Below are positions 18,698 through 27,161 of a stretch of DNA of 64,000 bases, piece by piece. The notes below the pieces were generated by a model that was given only the letters and a program-made list of their open reading frames with translations, searched no databases and was not told the origin of the DNA. Every line of letters begins with the position of its first letter. Position 1 is the first letter of the stretch. The DNA is from Candidatus Dietzia intestinipullorum (GTDB lineage Bacteria; Actinomycetota; Actinomycetes; Mycobacteriales; Mycobacteriaceae): assembly GCA_019119635.1 (NCBI GenBank), contig DWWP01000010.1, positions 49,614-113,613 of the forward strand, written 5' to 3'. Both the position numbers and the translations under genes were made by a program.

Positions 18698-18711
18698 GAT
18701 TGTCGACAATC
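18698..18711. promoter_or_regulatory. Palindrome GATTGTCGACAATC, candidate GntR/FadR-type operator
   Basis: Perfect 14-bp palindrome about 50 bp upstream of the amidase-gntR unit; matches the site at 10569. Confidence 0.65.
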
Positions 18712-18759
18712 CTACATTCGCACCGCGCGCGGTCAAGGAGGTCGGCCCGCCGCGCGCGT

Positions 18760-18789
18760 TTGACAGTGATCCGCATCACCGAATAGTGT
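18760..18789 (+). promoter_or_regulatory. Candidate promoter TTGACA-N18-TAGTGT for the TRAP operon
   Basis: TTGACA at 18760-18765 and TAGTGT at 18784-18789; precedes the 18807 palindrome. Confidence 0.4.
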
Positions 18790-18806
18790 TTTCTCCGGCC
18801 CTCGTT

Positions 18807-18824
18807 AATACGCATATGCGTATT
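18807..18824. promoter_or_regulatory. 18-bp perfect palindrome AATACGCATATGCGTATT, candidate operator of TRAP operon
   Basis: Read directly; located 24 bp upstream of dctP-like ATG. Confidence 0.65.
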
Positions 18825-18847
18825 CAGTTCCCTAGTTAAGGAGTCGC

Positions 18848-19957
18848 ATGACGCGCCTCACCCCCTCGACACGCCCGGAGTCACCCGGGCGCCGCGCCGC
18901 GTCCGCGGTCGCCGTGGGACTCGCGGTGGCGATCGCCTCGTCGGCCTGCTCCGGCGACACCGCCGCCGAGCCCGACCACACAGTGCTCCGGGTCGCGGAC
19001 AGCTTTGCCGCGACGCACCCCATCGGACGCAGCGGCACCACCGAGTTCATGCGGATCCTCGAGGCCGAGGGCCCCGGCGCAGGCATGGAGATCGAGTACT
19101 TCGATTCCGGACAGCTGGGCAAGCAGCAGGACATGCCCGCCGTCCTGCGGACCGGCATCGCCGAGATCGCCGCGGTCTCCCCCGCGTACGTCGGGACCCA
19201 GCTACCGCTCGCCAACGTCGGGGACCTCCCCGGCTTCACCCAGGACTCCTGCGTCGGCGGCGACGCCGTGCGCGAGATCATGCAGCCCGGCAGCACGCTG
19301 TTCGAGGCCGAGCTCGCCCCGCAGGACGTGCGCCCCCTGTGGGTCGCGTACATCCCCGGCTACGAGGCGATGTCCGGGGCGTTCCCCGTCGAGTCCGTCG
19401 CGGACCTGCACGGGAAGATCATGCGCTCCACCGGCGGCGCCGCCGACCGCGTGGTCGACGAGGTCGACGCGGCCGGCGTCTCCATGCCCCTGGGGGACAT
19501 GTACGAGGCCGTCTCCCGCGGCACCGTCGAGGGCACCCTCGCCAGCCCCCTGAGCATCACGCCGTACAGCCTCGAGGAGGTCATCGACCACTCGACCGAC
19601 GGCGCACGCCTCGGCTCGTTCACCGTGACCTACTCGGTCTCCGACTCGGTGTGGCACGAGATGAGCCCCGCCCAGCAGGCCGTCCTCACCGAGGCCTCCG
19701 ACGTGGCGCAGACGGCCGTGTGCCGGGAGATCAACCGGTCCATGGACGAGTCGAAGCAGGCGATGCGCGACAGCGGCGTGCGGATGCACGAGGTCACCGA
19801 CGCCGAGGCCCCCGAGTGGGAGGCGCTCTACGACCCCGTCCGCGAGTCGTGGGTCGCCGACCTCGAGAGCATCGGACTCCCCGCCCGCGACGTCCTGGAC
19901 GACTTCACCGCCGCGCTCGACCGCGCGGAGGCCGAACACGGAAGCGACCGCTCATGA
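18848..19957 (+). CDS. TRAP transporter solute-binding protein (DctP family) lipoprotein
   Basis: Signal with SSACSG lipobox; DSFAATHPIGRSGTTEFMRILE...EYFDSGQLGKQQDMPAVLRTGIAEIA; followed by DctQ and DctM. Confidence 0.88.
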   Translation: MTRLTPSTRPESPGRRAASAVAVGLAVAIASSACSGDTAAEPDHTVLRVADSFAATHPIGRSGTTEFMRILEAEGPGAGMEIEYFDSGQLGKQQDMPAVLRTGIAEIAAVSPAYVGTQLPLANVGDLPGFTQDSCVGGDAVREIMQPGSTLFEAELAPQDVRPLWVAYIPGYEAMSGAFPVESVADLHGKIMRSTGGAADRVVDEVDAAGVSMPLGDMYEAVSRGTVEGTLASPLSITPYSLEEVIDHSTDGARLGSFTVTYSVSDSVWHEMSPAQQAVLTEASDVAQTAVCREINRSMDESKQAMRDSGVRMHEVTDAEAPEWEALYDPVRESWVADLESIGLPARDVLDDFTAALDRAEAEHGSDRS

Positions 19958-20586
19958 CCGACCACACACCCGAGGTGATCGTCCACCAGTCGGGGTCCAC
20001 GCCCGCCCGCAGGACGCTGTTCGGCTACCGCACCGGCGACCACGCGCGACTCGACGCGGTGCAGAACGCGATCTCCGCGGTCTGCGCGGTCATCGCCGGC
20101 GCCGCGATCGTCGTCATCGCCGCCCTCACCACCGTCGAGGTGGCCACCCGCACGTTCTTCGACACCCCGCTGGGCTGGAACGTCGGGTTCGTCGAGCAGT
20201 ACCTGATGATGGCCGTCGCGTTCTTCGGCACGGTCACCGCCTACCGCACCGGCGCCCACGTCGCCGTGGTGACGATCTTCGAGAAGACCCCAGAGCCCGT
20301 GCGCAAGCTGCTGCTCGTCCTCGCCTACCTCATCATCCTCGTGGGGCTGGCGCTGCTCATCTATTCGGGCACCCGGGCCGCGCACTTCTCCTTCATCACC
20401 GACGAGATGCCCCCGCCCGGGATGGCCGAGCTGCCCTGGCCCACCTGGTGGTGGAAGACGATCATCCCCGTCGCCGCGGCGCTCGGCTGCGTCGTCGTGC
20501 TCATCGACCTCTACCGCGAGCTCACCGCCCCGCTGACCCGCGTGGTCACGGACTACGAGCCCTGCCTGTCCGTGGAAGGGGCCTGA
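19954..20586 (+). CDS. TRAP transporter small permease (DctQ family)
   Basis: Four TM segments; VATRTFFDTPLGWNVGFVEQYLMMAVAFFGTVTAYRTGAHV. Confidence 0.88.
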   Translation: MTDHTPEVIVHQSGSTPARRTLFGYRTGDHARLDAVQNAISAVCAVIAGAAIVVIAALTTVEVATRTFFDTPLGWNVGFVEQYLMMAVAFFGTVTAYRTGAHVAVVTIFEKTPEPVRKLLLVLAYLIILVGLALLIYSGTRAAHFSFITDEMPPPGMAELPWPTWWWKTIIPVAAALGCVVVLIDLYRELTAPLTRVVTDYEPCLSVEGA

Positions 20587-20587
20587 C

Positions 20588-21871
20588 ATGCTCGCACTCG
20601 CCATCGTCGCCCTCCTGCTGGTCCTCATCCTCATCCGCGTCCCGGTCTCGTTCGCCATCCTCGGCGCGGGCCTGGTCGGACTCTTCGTCCTCGCGGGCAC
20701 CGACGTCGTCGACGGCGTCATGCAGACGGTGCCCGCGACCTCGGTGATGAGCTACTCCCTGTCCGCGGTCCCCCTGTTCATCCTCATGGCGCACCTGCTC
20801 ATGCTGTCCGGACTGCTCGACGACCTGTTCGGCGCCGCCCGGGCCCTGGTCGGGCGGATCCGCGGCGGTACCGCCGTCGCCTCGATCGGCGCGGGCACGG
20901 CCTTCGCCTCGGTGTCCGGGTCCTCGACCGCGGCGGCCGCCACCCTGGCCCAGACGTCGACGCTCAAGATGGTCGACGAGGGCTACAGTCCCCGGACGGC
21001 CAGCGGCATGGTGGCCGTGGTCGGCACCCTCGCCGCCATGATCCCGCCGTCGATCATCCTCGTGTTCTACGCGATCACCGCCGAGGTGAGCGTCGGCGAC
21101 CAGCTCGTCGCCGGGGCGCTGCCGGGCGTGATCATCGCCTGCGCCCTCGTGCTGATGCTGTACGTGACCATGCTGCGCGATCCGGACTCCGTCCCGCGCG
21201 GGGCGCCGGCCACATGGGCCGACAAAGCCCGCGCGCTGCTCACCGCCGCCCCGCTGGTGTTCGTCTTCGCCGCCGTCGTGGGGTCGATCTACCTCGGCCT
21301 GGCGACGCCCACCGAGGCCGCGGCACTCGGCTGCGCGGCGTCGCTGATCCTCGTGATCGCGCGCCGACGGTTCACGCTCACCGGCGTCGGCCACACCCTG
21401 GTGGAGACCACCAAGTCGACGGCGATGATCTTCGCGATCATCATCGGCGCCCACGTGTTCGGCCACTTCCTCACCGAGACGCGGGTGACGCCCACGCTCG
21501 TCGCCTGGATCGGCGACCTCGCGGTCCCCGCCTTCGTCATCATGCTGTTCATCTCGGCGGTCTACGTGGTGCTCGGCTTCTTCATGGACCAGATCGCGAT
21601 CATCGCGCTCACCGTCCCGGTTGTGCTCCCGCTGGTCGAGACCCTCGGGTACGACCCCATCTGGTTCGGCGTGTACATGGTGCTGCTGGCCGAGATCGGG
21701 CTCGTCACCCCGCCGATGGGGCTCAACGTCTTCGTCGTCGCCCGCGCCGCGGGACGCCGAGTCGAGGAGGTCTTCCGCGGGGCGTTCCCCTATGTGATCG
21801 CCATGTTGCTGGTCGCGTTGATGTTCCTCCTCTTCCCCGCCCTCATCCTCTGGGTCCCCTCCACCATGTAG
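20588..21871 (+). CDS. TRAP transporter large permease (DctM family)
   Basis: ASVSGSSTAAAATLAQTSTLKMVDEGYSPRTASGMVAVVGTLAAMIPPSIILVFYAI; GLVTPPMGLNVFVV. Confidence 0.92.
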   Translation: MLALAIVALLLVLILIRVPVSFAILGAGLVGLFVLAGTDVVDGVMQTVPATSVMSYSLSAVPLFILMAHLLMLSGLLDDLFGAARALVGRIRGGTAVASIGAGTAFASVSGSSTAAAATLAQTSTLKMVDEGYSPRTASGMVAVVGTLAAMIPPSIILVFYAITAEVSVGDQLVAGALPGVIIACALVLMLYVTMLRDPDSVPRGAPATWADKARALLTAAPLVFVFAAVVGSIYLGLATPTEAAALGCAASLILVIARRRFTLTGVGHTLVETTKSTAMIFAIIIGAHVFGHFLTETRVTPTLVAWIGDLAVPAFVIMLFISAVYVVLGFFMDQIAIIALTVPVVLPLVETLGYDPIWFGVYMVLLAEIGLVTPPMGLNVFVVARAAGRRVEEVFRGAFPYVIAMLLVALMFLLFPALILWVPSTM

Positions 21872-21919
21872 AACCGGAACCGACCCGACCCCACACCCAC
21901 CGAAGCAAGGAAGCACCCC

Positions 21920-22723
21920 ATGACCGACACCGCACTCCTCGTCGACCGCGCCGACCACGTCGAGACGTGGACGCTGAACCTTCCCGACAGCCGCAACCCG
22001 ATCTCCGACTCCGCGATGGTCGAGGCCCTCTGCGACCGGGTCGACGCCGTCAACGCCGACCCGGATGTCCGGGCTGTCGTCCTCACCGGCGCCGGCACCG
22101 CGTTCTCCGCCGGCGGCAACGTCAAGAACATGGTCGAGCGCCACGGCATGTTCGGCGGGAGCCCGTACGAGCTGCGCGACGGCTACCGTCGCGGCATCCA
22201 GCGCATCCCGCGCGCCCTCTACCACTGCGAGGTACCCGTGATCGCCGCCGTCAACGGCCCGGCGGTCGGCGCCGGCTGCGACCTCGCCGTGATGTGTGAC
22301 CTGCGGGTGGCCTCGACGCGCGCCTTCTTCGCCGAGAGCTTTGTCCAGCTGGGGATCATCCCCGGCGACGGCGGCGCGTGGCTGCTCACCAAGGCGATCG
22401 GGCCGGCGCGGGCGGCCGAGATGGCGCTCACCGGCGACCGGGTCACCGCCGAGCAGGCCCTCGAGTGGGGGCTCGTCAACCAGGTGGCCGAGCCGGACGA
22501 CCTCCTCGACGCGGCGCGCGCCCTGGCCGGACGGGTCGCCAAGAACCCGCCACACTCGGTGCGCATGGCCAAGAAGCTACTGCGCGAGTCCCAGCACCAG
22601 TCGCTGGAGTCGCTGCTCGAGCTCTCCGCCGCCATGCAGGCACTGGCCCACCACACCGAGGACCACCGGGAGGCGCTCGCGGCCTTCGGGGAGAAGCGCG
22701 CCGGGGACTACACGGGCCGCTGA
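21920..22723 (+). CDS. Enoyl-CoA hydratase/isomerase family protein
   Basis: VLTGAGTAFSAGGNVKNM oxyanion motif; VIAAVNGPAVGAGCDLAVMCDLRVAS; QLGIIPGDGGAWLLTKAIG. Confidence 0.9.
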   Translation: MTDTALLVDRADHVETWTLNLPDSRNPISDSAMVEALCDRVDAVNADPDVRAVVLTGAGTAFSAGGNVKNMVERHGMFGGSPYELRDGYRRGIQRIPRALYHCEVPVIAAVNGPAVGAGCDLAVMCDLRVASTRAFFAESFVQLGIIPGDGGAWLLTKAIGPARAAEMALTGDRVTAEQALEWGLVNQVAEPDDLLDAARALAGRVAKNPPHSVRMAKKLLRESQHQSLESLLELSAAMQALAHHTEDHREALAAFGEKRAGDYTGR

Positions 22724-22745
22724 GCCGCCGCCGGGCGGGCCAGTC

Positions 22746-23498
22746 CTAGTCGAGGTTCCAGGCGTCCACGTGGCGACGGAGGATCTCCACGAGCTCGTCG
22801 CGCCGGGAGTCGATCGACCCACTCGAGCCGATCACGCCGACGGAGGCGATCACCTGCCCCCGCTCGGTGACCGCCACGGAGACGCCGTCCGCTCCGCGCT
22901 CGGCCGCGCCGGGTGCCGCACAGATCCCGGTCTCCCGGATCTCCGCGAGCGCGGAGAGGAAGGCGTCGACCCGGCCCGCGTCCGACTCCGGACGCCCGTT
23001 GAGGTAGGCCCACAGGTCCCGGTTCTCCCGGGACGCCAGCAGGAGCCACCCCGCGGACGTCCGGAGCAGGGACCGGCGCAGGCGGTTCTCCGCCAGGTAC
23101 GCGAACGCCGGGTCGGCGGAGACGTGGTCGACGTAGAAGAGGTCGTCGCCCACGGCCGCCGACAGGACGGTGACCATGCCGGTCTCCGCGTTGATCGCCT
23201 CCAGCGCCTCGTGCGGGATGTGCGTGACCGGCGGGCGCCCGGCGATGACGTTGAGCAGGTACGGCGCCATGCCCAGCGTGTAGACGCGGTCGGCCTCGTC
23301 CAGGTAGCCGGTGGCGACCAGCCCGTTGACGAGCCCCTGGGTCGAGCTGACCGGCGCACGGAGCGACGTGGCGATGGCGGTCAACGTCATGCCGCTCCCG
23401 GACCGGGCGACCTCCTCGAGGATCGCGGCGACCCTGTCGACCATCCGGTGCCGGGGCCTCTCGGGCACCCGGACGTCGGGCTCCTCACGCGGTGTCAT
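22746..23498 (-). CDS. IclR-family transcriptional regulator
   Basis: MVDRVAAILEEVARSGSGMTLTAIATSLRAPVSSTQGLVNGLVATGYL wHTH plus IclR effector domain. Confidence 0.88.
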   Translation of the reverse strand: MTPREEPDVRVPERPRHRMVDRVAAILEEVARSGSGMTLTAIATSLRAPVSSTQGLVNGLVATGYLDEADRVYTLGMAPYLLNVIAGRPPVTHIPHEALEAINAETGMVTVLSAAVGDDLFYVDHVSADPAFAYLAENRLRRSLLRTSAGWLLLASRENRDLWAYLNGRPESDAGRVDAFLSALAEIRETGICAAPGAAERGADGVSVAVTERGQVIASVGVIGSSGSIDSRRDELVEILRRHVDAWNLD

Positions 23499-23526
23499 GT
23501 CAGCAGGATAGCAACAATTCGCCCGA

Positions 23527-23544
23527 GTTACGTAGTTCCGTAAC
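23527..23544. promoter_or_regulatory. Inverted repeat GTTACG-N6-CGTAAC, candidate IclR operator
   Basis: Perfect 6-bp arms in the divergent iclR/acyl-CoA dehydrogenase intergenic region. Confidence 0.5.
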
Positions 23545-23653
23545 GGTTTGCCTGATTGCGTATTGTATAGAACGGTGCGATAGTACAAGCACCGTGTGGC
23601 CATGGTCACCCACGACCATCCCCGCCCCTGACCGCCCCACGACAGGAGAAGAG

Positions 23654-24805
23654 ATGAGCAGCGCCCTCGCCCCACCCACGACGGTGGAGTCGCCCGGGAT
23701 ACGACGGCTCCGTCAGGAGGTCCGCGATTTCCTCTCCGCCGAGATCTCGGCCGGCACCCTCACCCCCTGGATCGACACGTGGCTGACCCGGTGGGACGAG
23801 GGCTTCACCCGGCGTCTCGCCGAGCGCGGCTGGATCGGCATGACGATCCCGGTCGAGTACGGCGGGCAGGGGCGGACCCACCTCGAGCGCTTCGCCATCA
23901 CCGAGGAACTCCTCGCCGTGGGCGCCCCCGTGGCGGCCCAGTGGGTGGCCGACCGGCAGATCGCCCCCTCGCTCCTGCGCTACGGCACCGAGGAGCAGAA
24001 GCAGGAGTTCCTCCCGCGGATCGCTGCCGGGGAGTGCTGCTTCGGCATCGGCATGAGCGAGCCCGACTCCGGATCGGACCTCGCCAGCGTCCGCACCAAG
24101 GGCGTCCGGGTCGACGGCGGCTGGACGGTGACCGGCACCAAGGTCTGGACCTCCGGCGCCCAGCACGCCGAGGCCTTCATCGCCCTGGCCCGCACGGAGC
24201 CGCTGGACACGAGCAACCGCCACGCCGGCCTGAGCCAGTTCATCGTGGACCTGCGCTCCGAGGGCGTCACCATCCGCCCGATCGTGTCCCTGTCCGGCGA
24301 CCACCACTTCAACGAGGTCGTCCTGGACGAGGTGTTCGTCCCCGACTCCCGCGTCTTCGGCACGCCCGGCAACGGCTGGGAGCAGGTCAACGCCGAGCTG
24401 GCCTTCGAGCGCAGCGGGCCCGAGCGGTTCCTGTCGTCGTTCCGCCTGCTCGCGGCCGAGATCGACGCGATCCACCGGGGGCGCCTGCCCGAGCGCACCG
24501 ACCTCGGCCGGTCGGTCGCGCGGATGGCCGGACTGCACACCCTGAGCCGCAACATCGCCGGCGCCCTCCAGCGCGGTGAGAAGGCCGACACCGCCGCCGC
24601 GCTCGTCAAGCTGCTCGGCACCACCACGGAGGGCGACATCGTCGACGACGTCTCCGCCCGGCTGGGCGACGAGACGCCGGGGCCGCCCACGGAGATCGAC
24701 GCGCTGCTGCGCGCGGGACTGCACCAACGCCCGGGCTTCACGCTCCGCGGCGGGACCAACGAGATTCTGCGCGGCGTGATCGCGCGGGGACTGGGGATGC
24801 GCTGA
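23654..24805 (+). CDS. Acyl-CoA dehydrogenase
   Basis: ACAD motifs CCFGIGMSEPDSGSDLASVRTKG, WTVTGTKVWTSGAQHAEAFIALARTE, RGGTNEILRGVIARGLGMR. Confidence 0.9.
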   Translation: MSSALAPPTTVESPGIRRLRQEVRDFLSAEISAGTLTPWIDTWLTRWDEGFTRRLAERGWIGMTIPVEYGGQGRTHLERFAITEELLAVGAPVAAQWVADRQIAPSLLRYGTEEQKQEFLPRIAAGECCFGIGMSEPDSGSDLASVRTKGVRVDGGWTVTGTKVWTSGAQHAEAFIALARTEPLDTSNRHAGLSQFIVDLRSEGVTIRPIVSLSGDHHFNEVVLDEVFVPDSRVFGTPGNGWEQVNAELAFERSGPERFLSSFRLLAAEIDAIHRGRLPERTDLGRSVARMAGLHTLSRNIAGALQRGEKADTAAALVKLLGTTTEGDIVDDVSARLGDETPGPPTEIDALLRAGLHQRPGFTLRGGTNEILRGVIARGLGMR

Positions 24806-25896
24806 TGACCACCACCGGCACCGCCACCGAGACCGTCGACCTCACCGTCGACCCCGATCTCCAGAGCCTCATGACCGACCTCGTCTCCGGGTTCTCCGCA
24901 CCGGACGCCGATCCCGACCCCGCCGCCGTGTGGGCCACGCTGACCGAGGTCGGCCTCGCCCGCCTGACCGCCCCGGAGGAGTCCGGGGGCAGCGGGGCCG
25001 GGTGGTCCGAGGCCGCCGCGCTCCTGCGCACGCTCGCCGCCGCCGGCGTGGCCGCGCCCTACGCCGAGACCGACCTGCTGGCCGGCCCCGTGCGCCGCGC
25101 GGCGGGCCTCGACGACTCCTCCGGCGAGACCGCCACCGTCGCCGTCCTGGGTCCCGGCGGCACGGCGCACCGCGTCCCCTGGGCCGGCGCCACCGCGACC
25201 GTCGTGTGCGTCCGCCGTGCGGGCGGGGGGTACGAGGCCGCCGACGTGGCCACCGACCGACTCGACCTCACCGCAGCCGAGTCGATCTCCGCCGTCCCGA
25301 CCGCCTCCGTCCGGCCCCCGCAGGACGCCGGGTGGGTCCCCGTCGACGACGCGGCGGTGGAGGCGCTGGTCCTCCGGGGCGCGCTGACCCGCGCCGTGCA
25401 GTCCGTCGGCGCGATGGACGGGATGCTGACCTCCGCGATCGGCCACACCACCGAACGCAACCAGTTCGGCCGGGCGCTCGCGAAGTTCCAGTCGGTACAG
25501 AACCTCGTGGTGGACCTGGCCGCCGAGGCCATGCTCGCCCGCGCCGCCGTGGACTCGGCCCTCGCCGACGCCCTGACCGAGGACCTCGCCGGGGAGCTGT
25601 CCGGATTCCGGGTGGCCGTGGCCCGCAGCGTGGTCTCGCAGGCGGTCGCGGTGGCGGTCCGCAACGCGCACCAGGTCCACGGGGCCATCGGCACCACCCA
25701 TGAGCACACGCTCCACCGGGTGACCCTGCCCGCGCTGCAGTGGCGCTCCGAGTTCGGCTCCGCGTCCTTCTGGGAGGGCCTGCTCACCCGGCTCGCCGTC
25801 GCCGGCGGCATGGACGCGGCCTGGCCGATGATCGTCGAGGGCCGCCCCGTCGACGACGGCCCCGCGGACTGGCTCGCCGCGGTGACCGGAGCCTGA
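24805..25896 (+). CDS. Acyl-CoA dehydrogenase family protein (second, FadE28-like half-size subunit)
   Basis: ERNQFGRALAKFQSVQNLVVDLAAEAML; overlaps upstream stop (TGATGA); shortened active-site region. Confidence 0.8.
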   Translation: MTTTGTATETVDLTVDPDLQSLMTDLVSGFSAPDADPDPAAVWATLTEVGLARLTAPEESGGSGAGWSEAAALLRTLAAAGVAAPYAETDLLAGPVRRAAGLDDSSGETATVAVLGPGGTAHRVPWAGATATVVCVRRAGGGYEAADVATDRLDLTAAESISAVPTASVRPPQDAGWVPVDDAAVEALVLRGALTRAVQSVGAMDGMLTSAIGHTTERNQFGRALAKFQSVQNLVVDLAAEAMLARAAVDSALADALTEDLAGELSGFRVAVARSVVSQAVAVAVRNAHQVHGAIGTTHEHTLHRVTLPALQWRSEFGSASFWEGLLTRLAVAGGMDAAWPMIVEGRPVDDGPADWLAAVTGA

Positions 25897-25949
25897 CCCC
25901 GACGACGGCCGCCACCCGCCCACCACACAGAGAAAGGCCCGCCCGGACC

Positions 25950-27161
25950 ATGCCCGCCCCGCTCGTACGGTTGTTCATCGCGACCGTGCTCATCAACGGC
26001 GCGTACGACGCCGCGCGGGTGGCCATCTCCTACCGGGTCCTGGCGCTCGGCGGCGACGCGGTGGCGGTGGGCCTGGTCGCGTCGAGCTTCGCGCTCCTGC
26101 CGATGCTGGTGGCGCTGTCCTTCGGCCGCCTGGTGGACCGCCGGGGCAGCTGGGGGGTGCTCGGCGCGGGGGCCGCCGTCTCGGCGGCGGCCGTGGCACT
26201 CGCCGCCGTCTCCCCCACCATCGCCGTCCTCGCGGCGGCCAACGCCGCGATGGGCCTCGGTCAGGTGATGACGCTGATCGGGGCGCAGGGCTTCGTCATG
26301 GAGCTCACCGAACGCTCCCGGCACGTCAACGGGTTCGCCATGTTCACCCTGGCCGTCTCCGTCGGCCAGACCCTGGGCACGCCCGCGATGGGACTGCTCC
26401 TCCGGTCCGGCCGGGGCGACGACGGGACCGTCGCCACCGGCCCGGGGCTGGCCGTGATGGCCGTGGCTATCGCCGTGGCGCTGCCGTTCTGCCTGTCGCT
26501 GCCCCGGAACGCCCGCAGGTCGGGTCAGGCGAGCCGGGCAGCCGCGGCGTCGATGCCGGCGCTCGTGCGTCGCACGGGGATGGTCCCCTCCATCTTCGCG
26601 GCCCTCATCGTCGTCACCGGGTTCGACCTCATCACCGCGTACATGCCCGTGGTGGGCGAATCGGTCGGGCTGAGCGCGCTCACCGTCTCGCTCCTCGTGG
26701 CCACCCGTTCGATCTTCTCCATGATCTCCCGGGCCGCCATGCCGTTGGTACTGCGGCGGGCCTCCCAGCGGGCGATCCTCATCGCCTCGCCGGTCGTCAC
26801 CACCCCGGCCGTCCTCGTCCTGGGACTGTCCGGTGAGGCCGCGGTGCTGTGGGGCTGTCTCGCCGTGATCGGCTTCTTCTGGGGCATGAACCAGCCCGTG
26901 ACCATGAACTGGGTGACCGCCGCGGCCCCGTCCGGGGACCGGGCCGCCGCCCTGTCTCTCCGACTCACCGGCAACCGCGCCGCCCAGGTCCTGATCCCGC
27001 TGGGCGCCGGCGCTCTCGCCGGCGTCGCGGGCCCCGGCAGCGTCTTCCTGCTCTCCGGAGCCCTCACCGCGACGTCGGCGGTGACCACCACCACCTCGTT
27101 GCACCGGCACCCCTTCGCCGAACTCGACTCCCCGACCCCCCGAACCAGGAGAGACACATGA
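25950..27161 (+). CDS. MFS transporter
   Basis: About 12 hydrophobic segments, FGRLVDRRGSWGVLGAG loop motif. Confidence 0.85.
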   Translation: MPAPLVRLFIATVLINGAYDAARVAISYRVLALGGDAVAVGLVASSFALLPMLVALSFGRLVDRRGSWGVLGAGAAVSAAAVALAAVSPTIAVLAAANAAMGLGQVMTLIGAQGFVMELTERSRHVNGFAMFTLAVSVGQTLGTPAMGLLLRSGRGDDGTVATGPGLAVMAVAIAVALPFCLSLPRNARRSGQASRAAAASMPALVRRTGMVPSIFAALIVVTGFDLITAYMPVVGESVGLSALTVSLLVATRSIFSMISRAAMPLVLRRASQRAILIASPVVTTPAVLVLGLSGEAAVLWGCLAVIGFFWGMNQPVTMNWVTAAAPSGDRAAALSLRLTGNRAAQVLIPLGAGALAGVAGPGSVFLLSGALTATSAVTTTTSLHRHPFAELDSPTPRTRRDT

